40,184 nucleotides of DNA from Bacillota bacterium. GTDB lineage: Bacteria; Bacillota; DTU030. Positions 28,290 to 38,493 of the stretch are shown here, one piece after another. Made by a program: the position numbers and the translations under genes. The stretch is from positions 1 through 40,184 of the forward strand of contig JAAYSG010000001.1 in assembly GCA_012518435.1 (NCBI GenBank), read 5' to 3'. The notes beneath the pieces were generated by a model. The model was not told where the DNA came from, did not search any database, and saw nothing but the letters and a program-made list of their open reading frames with translations. Within the stretch, counting starts at the first letter, position 1. Every line of letters starts with the position of its first letter.

Positions 28290-28979
28290 ATGGATATTCT
28301 ACCTTTGGAAACCGCAATGGGAATTGAATTCACTGACACCAGTTATGCTATACAAGCCCTGACCCATTCCTCCTATGCCAATGAGCAAGGGGGGAGCTGC
28401 CAATCCAACGAAAGGTTGGAGTTTTTAGGTGATGCCGTTTTAGAATTGGTTGTGAGTGAACTATTGTTTACATATTACCCAGACCTGACTGAGGGTGAAT
28501 TGACCAGACGGCGGGCTGGCTTGGTTTGCGAAACCGCCCTAACTGAATATGCCCAAATACTGCAATTGGGCAAATTCCTTCGCTTGGGTAAGGGAGAGGA
28601 ATTATCCGGGGGCCGCAGGCGCCCCGCCTTGTTGGCAGATGCTTTTGAGGCATTGCTGGGAGCCATTTATCTAGATCAGGGCCTGGCAATGGCGAAAAAA
28701 TTTATGGGTAAATTTCTAGAGAGGATGCTTGCCCAAGGGCAAAGGCCATTTGTGGACTATAAAACTCAGTTACAGGAATTTCTCCAACAGTACCGCAATA
28801 TTAGTATGGCATATAGCCTCTTGGCGGCAGAAGGGCCGGATCACAACAAAACCTTCCGGGTAGGAGTATACGTTAATGGTGAGGAGATTGCCAGGGGTAT
28901 TGGCAAAACCAAAAAGGATGCGGAACAATTAGCTGCCAAGAGGGCACTGTCAATTGTTCAGAAGCAATTTGGCAAATAA
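28290..28979 (+). CDS. rnc: Ribonuclease III
   Basis: NERLEFLGDAVLELVVSELLF, DAFEALLGAIYLDQG, C-terminal dsRBD. Confidence 0.97.
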   Translation: MDILPLETAMGIEFTDTSYAIQALTHSSYANEQGGSCQSNERLEFLGDAVLELVVSELLFTYYPDLTEGELTRRRAGLVCETALTEYAQILQLGKFLRLGKGEELSGGRRRPALLADAFEALLGAIYLDQGLAMAKKFMGKFLERMLAQGQRPFVDYKTQLQEFLQQYRNISMAYSLLAAEGPDHNKTFRVGVYVNGEEIARGIGKTKKDAEQLAAKRALSIVQKQFGK

Positions 28980-29004
28980 AATGCGAAAAAAGGTTGCTAT
29001 CCAC

Positions 29005-29030
29005 TCCCCCCATATCGGGGGGATTATTTA
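29005..29030 (+). terminator. Terminator-like hairpin after rnc
   Basis: TCCCCCC-ATATC-GGGGGGA followed by TTATTTA. Confidence 0.6.
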
Positions 29031-29091
29031 TGAAATGGAATACACTATTGCCTTGCCAATTACAACTTAAGTGTTTATATATTCTGGAAAG

Positions 29092-29120
29092 GGAGGAATT
29101 TTCCGGAATGGGAAGAATAT
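29092..29120 (+). promoter_or_regulatory. Candidate sigma-H promoter for spoVS
   Basis: GGAGGAATT (RnAGGAwWW)-11 nt-GAAGAATAT (RnnGAATww): every consensus position matched. Confidence 0.7.
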
Positions 29121-29171
29121 AGTTAATATGAGATATAACTAAACCCATTCACCTAAAGGAGGGGTGACACC

Positions 29172-29432
29172 GTGGAAGTACTAAAAGTATCAGCTCAATC
29201 GAACCCAAAATCTGTAGCGGGTGCCTTGGCCGCCGTTCTCCGTGAAAATGGGTCGGCGGAACTGCAGGCGGTTGGAGCCGGAGCGGTGAATCAGGCTGTG
29301 AAGGCTATTGCCATTGCCAGAGGTTTTGTAGCACCCAACGGCATTGATCTTGTTGCTATTCCTGCCTTTGTAGAAATCCAAATTGATGGTGAGGAAAGGA
29401 CTGCTATAAAATTTATTGTCGACCCCAGATAG
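29172..29432 (+). CDS. spoVS: Stage V sporulation protein S
   Basis: MEVLKVSAQSNPKSVAGALAAVLRENGSAELQAVGAGAVNQAVKAIAIARGFVAPNGIDLVAIPAF is a near-textbook SpoVS sequence. Confidence 0.97.
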   Translation: MEVLKVSAQSNPKSVAGALAAVLRENGSAELQAVGAGAVNQAVKAIAIARGFVAPNGIDLVAIPAFVEIQIDGEERTAIKFIVDPR

Positions 29433-29453
29433 AAACATCAGACTCCTCCAAAG

Positions 29454-29486
29454 GCCTGTCCAGGAAATACCTTGGGCAGGCTTTTT
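29454..29486 (+). terminator. Rho-independent terminator after spoVS
   Basis: GCCTGTCCAGG-AAATA-CCTTGGGCAGGC (one bulge, one G-T pair) followed by TTTTT. Confidence 0.82.
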
Positions 29487-29621
29487 GTAACCGGTATTTA
29501 CCTTGCAGGATGTGCCCGGCAGGGAAAGATGGTAGAACCCATCCCTGCTGGTATCTGTTACTGTCTTGTGGTAAAATAGCATTGTTTCTTGTATTCTTTG
29601 CCAGCATAAGGGGGTAGTGGA

Positions 29622-32600
29622 ATGCTCCTGCGGCGATTAGAATTATTCGGCTTTAAATCCTTTGCAGGCCGCGCAAAATTAGAATTTGGCCCTGGCATTA
29701 CTGCATTGGTGGGGCCAAATGGAAGTGGTAAAAGTAACATAGCCGATGCCATACGCTGGGCTTTAGGTGAACAGCGTTTAAAATCATTACGCTGTGAGAA
29801 GATTGAGGATTTAATTCATGTTAATCCCTCGGGCCATCGTTCCCCGGGTTTTTGCCAAGTAACCCTTGTTCTGGATAATACCAGTGGCATCCTCCCGCTG
29901 GATTATGCCGAAGTGGAAGTATCTCGCCGTGTATACCGTTCCGGGGAAAGTGAATTTAAAATCAACCGGAATCGTTGCCGTCTTAAGGATATCCAGGAGC
30001 TCTTTTTAGACACGGGGTTGGGCAAAGATACATACGCCCTTATTAATCAGGGGCAAGTAGAAAATTTGCTGACCATGAGGGCCGAAGAGCGGCGGCTTAT
30101 GTTGGAGGAGGCCGCCGGGATACTAAAATACCGCTATCGCAAAGGAGAAGTACTGGGCAAATTAGCGGAAGCGGAGCAGAATATTATGCGCCTCAATGAT
30201 TTATTGCTGGAATTGAAGCAACAGCTATCGGTACTGGAAGAAGAGGCTGAACAGGAAAAACTCTATCGGCAGTGCCGTGGGGACTTGGAGGCTGCCCAAA
30301 TTGCCTTGTCCTTACGGGAAATTAATTCCTTACAAAAACAAAAAGAAAAGGAATTGGCAAAACTCCGGGAGGAATACAACCGTAAGCAGGCCCTGGAAAC
30401 AAGCCTTCAGACCATTGAAGCGAAAATCGAAGAGGAAAAGTTGGCCTTACACTACAATGAAGAAGCATTGAGCAAAGAACGCCAGGAGTTGGCTATTATC
30501 CAGGCTCGCATCGGTAGGCTTAGGGAAGGCATTGCCCTCCGGGAAGAACGCAGGCTTTCCCTCCAAAGGGAAAGGGAAAAAAAGGAAGAACAGCAAAGGA
30601 TTTGGCTGGAGAAGGTCACGGAAATGGAAAGAATAGAAAGGGAGACCCAACAGCGGGGTGAACTTTTGCAGCGGGAAATGGCGCAGGTCCAAGGGGAACT
30701 TGAGGCGGCCACTAAAGCAATGGAGCAATATCGGGGTAAATGGCAGGAGAAGGAGGAAAAGTTGGAGGCCGACAGGGATGAGGCCTTCGAACTTATACGA
30801 CGGCAATCCCAAATGAAAAATGAATTGCAACTCCTCAGCACAAGACGTGAATCTGTAAAAAACAGCCTAGAGCAGAGACAACAACAACTTGAGACCGTTA
30901 GAGGGGAACTGTCTATTTCTGAGGGAGAAAGGGATAATCTTAGGCAGGGGTTGGAGAAATGGGGCAACTACCTGGAAAAATGCCAGGCAAAGATGGCATC
31001 CCTTGCAACGGAATTGGAGGGAAAACTGCTCCGGGAGGAAAATGTCCGTAAAACATTAAGACAAAGGCAGGGACAATTGGATCAGGCCCGGAATCGCTTG
31101 AATCTCTTGCGGGAGTTGGAGAGCAGTTTCGAGGGCTATTACCGCGGGGTCCAGGCCGTACTCAGGGGGCACAGCCGGGGAATCTATGGAACTGTTGCAG
31201 ATCTAATTCAGGTGGATAAACATCTGGAAAAGGCCATAAGTGTAGCTCTGGGTTCCACACTACAGTTTCTTGTGGCCAAAAATGATGAGATTGCCCAGGA
31301 TGCCATTGAATATCTCTTAAGAAATAGGGCGGGAAGGGCCACTTTTTTACCTCTGAATACAATACGGCCCAGAACATTTCCCGACTTTGGACGATCACTT
31401 CTCTCCCTACCGGGTGTTTTAGGCCTGGCTAGCGAGCTGGTAACCACCGAAGGGTTGTTTCAACCTGTGGTTGAGTTCCTTTTGGGACAAGTTGTGGTGG
31501 TGAAGGATCTGTCCAGCGCCCGATCGGTGGCCCAAAAAGGAAACTATCAAGTAAAAATTGTATCCCTAAATGGTGAACTTATCACTCCAGGGGGGGCTAT
31601 TAGCGGGGGAACCCTGGGGAAGGGGCAAATTCAGCTCCTCAGTAGAAAGAGAGAAATAGAAGAATGGTTAAATTCCTGTGAAACCTTGGTACAGGAAATC
31701 CGTTCCCTTGAGGGTACTTTGGTTTCCCTAGAGAATACAATAATTACCCTCCGCCGGGATATCGAAGAATTCCAGGTTGGGGAAAAAAAGGCTGAGATGG
31801 AACTGGATAGACTTGGCAAAGAGTGGGAGGTTTTGGAAAAGAATATAAAAAGGAATGAAAATATCCTAATCACCCTTGAAAGGGAGCTAAAGTCGGCAGA
31901 AAAAATGCTGCTGGATTTGGATCTTAACATCAGTTTGCAGGAGCAAGGGTTATCCCAAATGGAAAAACAAGACAGGGAAGTACAGGAAAGGCTGCGGGAG
32001 GCTGAGTTCATCTTGAAGGAATACAAAGATGAGCGGGAGTACCACCGGGATAAAATTACTTCCCTAAAGGTAAACTATGCCAAGCTGGATCAACAGCTCA
32101 AGGCGGGGGAGGATTACCTAAAAAAACTAACAAATCAATATTCGGAGACGAAAAAAGTGATGCTCCGGGAAAAATTAGAATTGTCCAACCTTCTACAGGA
32201 GCAAACCGACCTCTGCGAGAGAATAGAGTTAGAGCGTGGGGCATTAACTAAGGACCTGAGGGAGGAGGCGAAAGTACAAGGAAGGGTGGAAACATTATGG
32301 GTGGAAAGGGAAGGGAAGCAAAAATCTTTATTAATGTTACAAGGGGAAGGTAAGACCCAACAAAGGGAACTTGCTGAGGTGGTTGAAAGAATACATGGCT
32401 GGGAAAAAAACTTGGCCAAAATGGACACATCCCTTTCCGCGCTAAAAAGACGGCTCTTTGCCGACCACAAATTAACACCGGCCCAAGTGGAACAACATAA
32501 GCAAGAAGGTATTTCCAGGGGCAAATTGCGCCAAAGGGTAGCAGAACTGGAAAGGAGACTGCTGCAATTTGGCAATATAAATCTACGTGCAGGGGAACAA

Positions 32601-33176
32601 TACAAAAAAGTACAAGACCGTTATGGTTTTTTGCGTCAACAGCTGGAGGATCTGGTTGAAGCAAAAAAGACACTGGCCAAGTTGCTGGAGGAGATTGATT
32701 TTGTGAGTAAAGGGCGCTTGGAAAAAACCTTTGCCAAGGTCCAGGCTAGCTTTGTAAAGGTTTTCCAGGAACTATTTGACGGTGGAAAGGCACAGCTTTC
32801 CTTAACCAATAATGAAGACCCCCTCCAGGCAGGTCTAGAAATAATGGTCCAGCCCCCTGGGAAGAAACTGCAAAACATACTGCTTCTTTCGGGGGGGGAA
32901 AAGGCATTGGCGGCCATTGCCTTTCTTTTTGGGATACTTCAGGTCAAACCTAGCCCTTTTTGTGTTCTTGATGAAATTGATGCCTCCCTTGACGATGTCA
33001 ACGCAGTCAGGTTGGGTAGCTTCCTACGCCGCCACATGGGCAAAATACAATTTTTGCTGATTACACATCGTCAAGAAATAATTAAGCAGGCCGATGCCCT
33101 TTATGGCATTGCCATGGATGAGCGGGGGGAATCACAATTCTTATCCCTTGACATTGGGGATAATATGGTGGGCTAA
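29622..33176 (+). CDS. smc: Chromosome segregation ATPase SMC
   Basis: 1184 aa: Walker [17 protein letters not shown], long coiled coils, hinge, C-terminal [16 protein letters not shown] and Walker [14 protein letters not shown]. Confidence 0.98.
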   Translation: MLLRRLELFGFKSFAGRAKLEFGPGITALVGPNGSGKSNIADAIRWALGEQRLKSLRCEKIEDLIHVNPSGHRSPGFCQVTLVLDNTSGILPLDYAEVEVSRRVYRSGESEFKINRNRCRLKDIQELFLDTGLGKDTYALINQGQVENLLTMRAEERRLMLEEAAGILKYRYRKGEVLGKLAEAEQNIMRLNDLLLELKQQLSVLEEEAEQEKLYRQCRGDLEAAQIALSLREINSLQKQKEKELAKLREEYNRKQALETSLQTIEAKIEEEKLALHYNEEALSKERQELAIIQARIGRLREGIALREERRLSLQREREKKEEQQRIWLEKVTEMERIERETQQRGELLQREMAQVQGELEAATKAMEQYRGKWQEKEEKLEADRDEAFELIRRQSQMKNELQLLSTRRESVKNSLEQRQQQLETVRGELSISEGERDNLRQGLEKWGNYLEKCQAKMASLATELEGKLLREENVRKTLRQRQGQLDQARNRLNLLRELESSFEGYYRGVQAVLRGHSRGIYGTVADLIQVDKHLEKAISVALGSTLQFLVAKNDEIAQDAIEYLLRNRAGRATFLPLNTIRPRTFPDFGRSLLSLPGVLGLASELVTTEGLFQPVVEFLLGQVVVVKDLSSARSVAQKGNYQVKIVSLNGELITPGGAISGGTLGKGQIQLLSRKREIEEWLNSCETLVQEIRSLEGTLVSLENTIITLRRDIEEFQVGEKKAEMELDRLGKEWEVLEKNIKRNENILITLERELKSAEKMLLDLDLNISLQEQGLSQMEKQDREVQERLREAEFILKEYKDEREYHRDKITSLKVNYAKLDQQLKAGEDYLKKLTNQYSETKKVMLREKLELSNLLQEQTDLCERIELERGALTKDLREEAKVQGRVETLWVEREGKQKSLLMLQGEGKTQQRELAEVVERIHGWEKNLAKMDTSLSALKRRLFADHKLTPAQVEQHKQEGISRGKLRQRVAELERRLLQFGNINLRAGEQYKKVQDRYGFLRQQLEDLVEAKKTLAKLLEEIDFVSKGRLEKTFAKVQASFVKVFQELFDGGKAQLSLTNNEDPLQAGLEIMVQPPGKKLQNILLLSGGEKALAAIAFLFGILQVKPSPFCVLDEIDASLDDVNAVRLGSFLRRHMGKIQFLLITHRQEIIKQADALYGIAMDERGESQFLSLDIGDNMVG

Positions 33177-33272
33177 AATAAAATTTCCTTTGGGATAAAC
33201 TCATCCCAACAAATTTAATACCCATGCAGCCTTTATTGCATTTTGGGAGAGAGAATATGGGGAGGAAATATC

Positions 33273-34214
33273 GTGTTGGACAATTTACTGGCCCGGTTGG
33301 GCTCTGGCCTAAAAAAAACCAAAACAAGTCTGGTTCGTAGGATAGAAAATTTAATTTCCGGCAGTTCCGGCCTTGATGCAGACTTTTTTGCGGAAATGGA
33401 AGAAATACTGATCATGGCCGATGTTGGGGTGGAAACCAGTCTGGCACTTGTGGATAATATTAGGCGGGAGGCCCAGGTGGGGAAAATACATTCCGGTGAA
33501 GAAGTTCTGGACTTGCTTAAGAAACAAATAGCAAAGTCTTTAACCATTGAAAAATCCCAACCTGTGGAAAGGACTGATAAGCCCACTATCCTTTTGGTTG
33601 TGGGTGTCAATGGGGTGGGTAAGACAACCACCATTGCCAAACTGGCTAACAAATTCAACAAGGAAGGTAAAAGGGTTTTGCTGGCTGCGGCCGATACCTT
33701 TAGGGCGGCCGCCATTGACCAATTGAATACCTGGGCCCAGCGTCTCAATCTGGACATAATCAGCCACCAACCGGGGGCAGATCCGGCAGCCGTTGTCTTT
33801 GATGCCTTGCAGGCCCTGCGTGCCCGCCGTTTGGACATGTTGATTGTAGATACTGCCGGTCGCTTGCACACTAAGGTCAACCTTATGGCAGAATTGGAAA
33901 AAATACAGCGCATTATTACTCGGGAATACCCGGAGGCATCCTTGGAGACCCTGTTGGTTTTGGATGCAACCACGGGGCAAAACGCCCTGGCCCAGGCCCG
34001 GGTTTTTCAGCAAACCCTAAATTTATCTGGCATTGTCCTCACCAAACTGGATGGCACGGCCAAGGGGGGAATAATTATTCCCATAAGCCGGGAGGTGGGG
34101 GTGCCAGTAAAATACATTGGCATTGGGGAAGGCCTTGAGGACCTGCACAGATTTTCGCCAACAGCCTTTGTAACCGCCCTCTTTGCCAATGGTGCTACCA
34201 ATGGCGGCACTTGA
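33273..34214 (+). CDS. ftsY: Signal recognition particle receptor FtsY
   Basis: [52 protein letters not shown] 33273 after GGGGAGG likely. Confidence 0.97.
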   Translation: MLDNLLARLGSGLKKTKTSLVRRIENLISGSSGLDADFFAEMEEILIMADVGVETSLALVDNIRREAQVGKIHSGEEVLDLLKKQIAKSLTIEKSQPVERTDKPTILLVVGVNGVGKTTTIAKLANKFNKEGKRVLLAAADTFRAAAIDQLNTWAQRLNLDIISHQPGADPAAVVFDALQALRARRLDMLIVDTAGRLHTKVNLMAELEKIQRIITREYPEASLETLLVLDATTGQNALAQARVFQQTLNLSGIVLTKLDGTAKGGIIIPISREVGVPVKYIGIGEGLEDLHRFSPTAFVTALFANGATNGGT

Positions 34215-34239
34215 CAACGGGTCCCATTAGGATTACAAT
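34211..34239 (+). promoter_or_regulatory. Sigma-A promoter upstream of ylxM-ffh
   Basis: TTGACA-17 nt-TACAAT; the -35 overlaps the ftsY stop codon. Confidence 0.75.
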
Positions 34240-34292
34240 TCAGTTGTTGCCTGTCAAGCCATTACCCTTAACAGCATAAATGGGTGGGGATT

Positions 34293-34652
34293 ATGCTCGA
34301 AAAAACACTGCGCTTGGTTCAGCTATATGATATATACGGTGTCCTTTTGACAAAAAGGCAACAGGAGTTTTTCCGCCTTTATTTTGAAGAGGACCTTTCC
34401 TTGGGTGAAATAGCAGCTGAGTTTAACATTAGTAGACAGGCTGTACACGATATATTGAACCGGGGGGAAGCCAGTCTAGTAAAATGGGAACATGGGTTGA
34501 ACCTGGTTGAAAGTTCATTACAGCGAAAGCAAATAATAAATGAGATTTTTAGTCTCCTCAAAAACCTTAAAAAGGAACTTACCGCCGATGGCAAGGGTTG
34601 GGCATTGGTGACCAAAATAAAGTTATTACTTGAACTGTTGGCTAGGACCTAG
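34293..34652 (+). CDS. ylxM: UPF0122 HTH protein YlxM (SRP-associated)
   Basis: MLEKTLRLVQLYDIYGVLLTKRQQEFFRLYFEEDLSLGEIAAEFNISRQAVHDIL; directly upstream of ffh. Confidence 0.94.
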   Translation: MLEKTLRLVQLYDIYGVLLTKRQQEFFRLYFEEDLSLGEIAAEFNISRQAVHDILNRGEASLVKWEHGLNLVESSLQRKQIINEIFSLLKNLKKELTADGKGWALVTKIKLLLELLART

Positions 34653-34670
34653 GCAAGGGGGGGAATACTT

Positions 34671-36008
34671 TTGCTGGAAGGATTAACTGCCAAGATTCAG
34701 GCGGCCATGAAAAAATTGCGGGGGAAGGGGAAGCTCTCTGAGGCTGATGTTAAAAGTGCTCTGCGGGAAGTACGTTTGGCCCTCCTGGAGGCCGATGTAA
34801 GTTATAAGGTGGTAAGGGACTTCATTACCCAGGTGCAAGAGAGGGCAATTGGACAAGGGGTAATGCAAAGCCTGACACCGGGCCAACAGGTTATCAAAAT
34901 TGTCCACGAAGAGCTTACTAATTTAATGGGCGGGGCGGCGAGTAAATTAGAGCCAGCCCCCCAACCCCCAACAGTTGTGGTGCTGGTTGGCCTACAGGGC
35001 TCTGGGAAAACCACCACCTGTGCAAAATTGGCCCGTCATCTGCGCCAAAATGGGCGTAGCCCTTTATTGGTAGCGGCAGATGTCTATCGCCCGGCTGCGA
35101 TTAAGCAGCTCCAGGTACTTGGCCAGGAAATGCAAATCCCGGTATTTGCCATGGGTGAAAAGCATAACCCTGTGGATATTGCCCAGGGTGCCATTGAGCA
35201 TGCCCTTTCCCAGGGAAAAGATTATGTTCTGATCGATACGGCGGGGCGGCTGCATGTTGATGAAGGGTTGATGGAAGAATTAATTCGGCTGGAAAATAAT
35301 ATAAAACCACAACATATCCTTTTGGTTGTAGATGCAATGGCCGGCCAAGATGCTATTACGGTTGCCAAGGCCTTCCGGGAAAAACTAACCTTGAGTGGTC
35401 TTATTTTAACCAAATTGGATGGCGACACCCGTGGAGGAGCCGCCCTATCGGCAAGGGCCGTTACCGGCTGTCCGATAAAATTTGTCGGGGTTGGGGAGAA
35501 GCTTGACGCCTTAGAACCCTTTCACCCTGAAAGGATGGCCTCTAGAATTTTAGGGATGGGGGATGTTCTTACACTTATTGAAAGGGCACAAAAGAGTATT
35601 GATACCCAATCTGCCATGAAGATAGAAGAAAGGCTCCGCGCCCATGATTTTAACCTGGAGGATTTTATGGAACAACTAGAACAGGTGCAAAAAATGGGTC
35701 CCCTTGATCAAATTCTTGGCATGCTACCGGGAGTTGGGGGAATGAAGAAACTGCAGGGGTTAGCCGTGGATGATAAACAACTTGAAAGAATAAAGGCAAT
35801 TATCACCTCCATGACACCGGGGGAACGGCGACACCCCAATATTATTGATGCCAATAGAAGAAGACGCATTGCCCGGGGTAGCGGAACCAGGGTGCAGGAT
35901 GTCAATCGTCTTTTAAAACAATTTGAGCAATCCAAGCGTCTGCTACGGCAATACAGTCAAGTAAAAAAGGGAGGTAAAATCGCTAATTTTCCCTTCCCAA
36001 GGTTCTAG
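34671..36008 (+). CDS. ffh: Signal recognition particle protein Ffh
   Basis: GLQGSGKTTTCAKLA, DTAGRLHVDEGLM, M domain with GERRHPNIIDANRRRRIARGSG. Confidence 0.97.
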   Translation: MLEGLTAKIQAAMKKLRGKGKLSEADVKSALREVRLALLEADVSYKVVRDFITQVQERAIGQGVMQSLTPGQQVIKIVHEELTNLMGGAASKLEPAPQPPTVVVLVGLQGSGKTTTCAKLARHLRQNGRSPLLVAADVYRPAAIKQLQVLGQEMQIPVFAMGEKHNPVDIAQGAIEHALSQGKDYVLIDTAGRLHVDEGLMEELIRLENNIKPQHILLVVDAMAGQDAITVAKAFREKLTLSGLILTKLDGDTRGGAALSARAVTGCPIKFVGVGEKLDALEPFHPERMASRILGMGDVLTLIERAQKSIDTQSAMKIEERLRAHDFNLEDFMEQLEQVQKMGPLDQILGMLPGVGGMKKLQGLAVDDKQLERIKAIITSMTPGERRHPNIIDANRRRRIARGSGTRVQDVNRLLKQFEQSKRLLRQYSQVKKGGKIANFPFPRF

Positions 36009-36058
36009 CCCATCTTATATAATTGCCAGTAGTTCTATTTGAAAGGAGGTGAGAAAAG

Positions 36059-36325
36059 ATGGCAGTAAGGATTCGTTTGCGGCGGATGGGGGCGAAAAAG
36101 GCTCCATTCTACCGCCTTGTGGTAGCTGACTCTAGAAAGGCCCGGGTAGGGAAGGTTATCGAGAGTATTGGTTACTACGATCCCACAACTGATCCAACTG
36201 TGGTGAAGATAGATGAGGAAAAGGCCCTTAATTGGCTCCGGAAGGGGGCGCAACCATCCGAAACAGTCCGATCCCTATTCAAAAATGCCGGCATAATGGA
36301 GAAGTTTGCAAGTACAAAGAATTAG
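36059..36325 (+). CDS. rpsP: 30S ribosomal protein S16
   Basis: [43 protein letters not shown]. Confidence 0.97.
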   Translation: MAVRIRLRRMGAKKAPFYRLVVADSRKARVGKVIESIGYYDPTTDPTVVKIDEEKALNWLRKGAQPSETVRSLFKNAGIMEKFASTKN

Positions 36326-36370
36326 TCATGACTGTGGAGGCAGTGCCGGAAACATCAAGGGGGTGCAGGT

Positions 36371-36598
36371 GTGATAGAATTGGTGGAAACCATTGTCAAG
36401 GCCATTGTGGATGAACCCGATGCAGTAAATGTTACGGAGAAAGAAGAGGATGGGTTAGTTACCTTGGAGTTGAATGTTGCCCCCAATGATATGGGCAAGG
36501 TTATTGGTAAGCAGGGGCGAATTGCCAGGGCAATCAGAACAGTAGTCAAGGCCATGGCCACTAAAAAGGGAATAAGAGCTGAGTTGGAAATCATCTAA
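36371..36598 (+). CDS. khpA: KH-domain RNA-binding protein KhpA (YlqC)
   Basis: KH motif [20 protein letters not shown]; between rpsP and rimM. Confidence 0.95.
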   Translation: MIELVETIVKAIVDEPDAVNVTEKEEDGLVTLELNVAPNDMGKVIGKQGRIARAIRTVVKAMATKKGIRAELEII

Positions 36599-36676
36599 CA
36601 TAAGCACCTTTGCCCTTGCCCCAAAATTAGACATGGTATCGGCTTAATGAACTACAATTGGAATGGGTGATTCCCA

Positions 36677-37192
36677 ATGCAATCGGAACTGATCACTGTA
36701 GGTGAAATAATATCCCCCCAGGGGATCACCGGCGAGGTCAGGGTGTTGCCCTTGACAGATTTTCCCCAGCGTTTCCGACTTTTAAAAACTGTTTTCCTTG
36801 CCTGCTCAGGGGAGAAAGAACCCCACCTGATCCAAATAGTTGGGGTTAGGAAGCATAAACGCTACGTTCTTTTGCGCTTCGAGGGAATTGATTGCCGCCG
36901 TGGGGCGGAGGAACTACGCGGTTGCCTGGTCCAGATAGAGCCCAGCCAACTAGTTACTCTTCCCCCGGGACACTATTATCACTTTCAAATCATAGGCCTT
37001 ACAGTTAAGACCAACCAGGGGGAAAAATTGGGAAGGGTTGTGGAAATCCTATCCCCCGGTTGTAATGATGTTTATCTGGTACGAAATGAAGCAGGTGCTG
37101 AAATTCTTATCCCAGCCCTAAAAGAGGTTGTGGAAAAAATTGATCTGGAGAATGGTGAAATGTTGGTCAGGCTCCTGGAGGGACTCCGATAG
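36677..37192 (+). CDS. rimM: Ribosome maturation factor RimM
   Basis: [29 protein letters not shown]-barrel C-terminus; between khpA and trmD. Confidence 0.96.
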   Translation: MQSELITVGEIISPQGITGEVRVLPLTDFPQRFRLLKTVFLACSGEKEPHLIQIVGVRKHKRYVLLRFEGIDCRRGAEELRGCLVQIEPSQLVTLPPGHYYHFQIIGLTVKTNQGEKLGRVVEILSPGCNDVYLVRNEAGAEILIPALKEVVEKIDLENGEMLVRLLEGLR

Positions 37193-37206
37193 GGGAGAAT
37201 TACACA

Positions 37207-37932
37207 ATGCGGATCGATGTTATTAGTATTTTCCCGGAAATGTTTCCAGGCCCCTTGGGACACAGTATTATAGGCAGGGCCCAGGAAAGGGGTCTGTTAA
37301 AATTAGTCATACACAACCTGCGGGATTACACAACTGATAAGCACCGAACTGTTGACGATGCCCCCTACGGGGGTGGTGCCGGAATGGTTATGAAGCCTGA
37401 ACCAATTTTCCGCGCTGTGGACTTCCTGCAGTGTAGAGAAGACTCCCGAATTATCCTCCTTTCCCCCCAAGGTGAGGTTTTTAACCAGGGCAAGGCATGG
37501 GAATTGAGTAAGGAAAAGCAATTGCTCCTTATTTGCGGCCATTACGAAGGTGTGGATGAACGGGTTAGGGAATATCTGGTTACTGATGAAATTTCGGTGG
37601 GCGATTATGTTTTAACGGGTGGGGAGATACCAGCTATGCTCCTAATTGATGCCGTTGTCCGACTATTGCCCGGCGTTTTGGGAAAATATTATTCCCTCCA
37701 AGAAGAGAGCTTCACAGATAATCTTCTTGAATATCCCCACTATACCAGACCCCCGGAATGGCAGGGGATGAGAGTACCGCCGGTTCTTTTATCCGGTCAC
37801 CATGAAGAAATAAGACTTTGGCGCCGCAGGGAGTCGCTAAAACGAACGCTAAAAAGGCGTCCCGACCTACTGGAAAACAAGATTTTACCGGAAGAAGACC
37901 AAAATCTTCTCCAGGAGATAAGGAAGAAATGA
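37207..37932 (+). CDS. trmD: tRNA (guanine37-N1)-methyltransferase
   Basis: [55 protein letters not shown]. Confidence 0.97.
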   Translation: MRIDVISIFPEMFPGPLGHSIIGRAQERGLLKLVIHNLRDYTTDKHRTVDDAPYGGGAGMVMKPEPIFRAVDFLQCREDSRIILLSPQGEVFNQGKAWELSKEKQLLLICGHYEGVDERVREYLVTDEISVGDYVLTGGEIPAMLLIDAVVRLLPGVLGKYYSLQEESFTDNLLEYPHYTRPPEWQGMRVPPVLLSGHHEEIRLWRRRESLKRTLKRRPDLLENKILPEEDQNLLQEIRKK

Positions 37933-37957
37933 CTTTGGCAAGCCTGGGCTGAAAATA

Positions 37958-37986
37958 TTGTAATCATAGGATTTCTATGATATAAT
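37958..37986 (+). promoter_or_regulatory. Sigma-A promoter upstream of rplS
   Basis: TTGTAA (37958-37963)-17 nt-TATAAT (37981-37986). Confidence 0.75.
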
Positions 37987-38071
37987 GGCATGTGTTTGTT
38001 CCATGACCTAATTGGTTGCCAGCATATTTCCCATAGATTGGCTTGAAAATTGGCGGGAAGGAGGGAGCTGG

Positions 38072-38416
38072 ATGCCTATGATCAAGGCTCTGGAAAGAAA
38101 GCAAATGAAAAATAACCTACCTGACTTCAATCCCGGTGATACCCTTCGTGTTCATGTTAAGGTCGTGGAGGGTGGCCGTGAAAGAATTCAGATCTTCGAG
38201 GGTGTGGTAATTGCCAAAAGGCATGGAGGCCTTCGGGAGACCTTTACTGTACGCCGGGTTTCCTATGGTGTTGGGGTAGAACGCACTTTTCCCCTTCATT
38301 CCCCACGAATTGCAAAGATTGAAGTTATCCGCCGCGGCCGGGTACGACGCGCTAAGCTGTACTACCTACGCAGCCTACACGGAAAAGCTGCCCGTATTAA
38401 GGAAAGGCACCGGTAA
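38072..38416 (+). CDS. rplS: 50S ribosomal protein L19
   Basis: [56 protein letters not shown] 38072 follows GGAGGG. Confidence 0.97.
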   Translation: MPMIKALERKQMKNNLPDFNPGDTLRVHVKVVEGGRERIQIFEGVVIAKRHGGLRETFTVRRVSYGVGVERTFPLHSPRIAKIEVIRRGRVRRAKLYYLRSLHGKAARIKERHR

Positions 38417-38472
38417 GGCGGGAATGGGGACTGTTGCCCAAAGCAGTCCCTTCTTTAGTTGGGCATCCCGCC
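38417..38472 (+). other. Structured element in rplS-lepB intergenic region, three complementary stems with pseudoknot or alternative-fold topology
   Basis: S1 GGGACTG(38427-38433)/CAGTCCC(38444-38450); S2 TGCCCAA(38435-38441)/TTGGGCA(38459-38465); S3 GGCGGGA(38417-38423)/TCCCGCC(38466-38472). All 7 bp, perfect. Confidence 0.55.
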
Positions 38473-38493
38473 CTTGGAATGAGGAGGAAGGAC

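Noticed and set aside
32884-32899. G-run (GGGGGGGGAAAAGG) within smc as possible G-quadruplex or slippage site
   Set aside because: It encodes the invariant SGGEK signature motif; the homopolymer follows from codon choice in a gene with otherwise intact frame.
33233-33973. 246-aa antisense ORF opposite ftsY
   Set aside because: Shadow ORF; the sense strand encodes a full FtsY with all G motifs.
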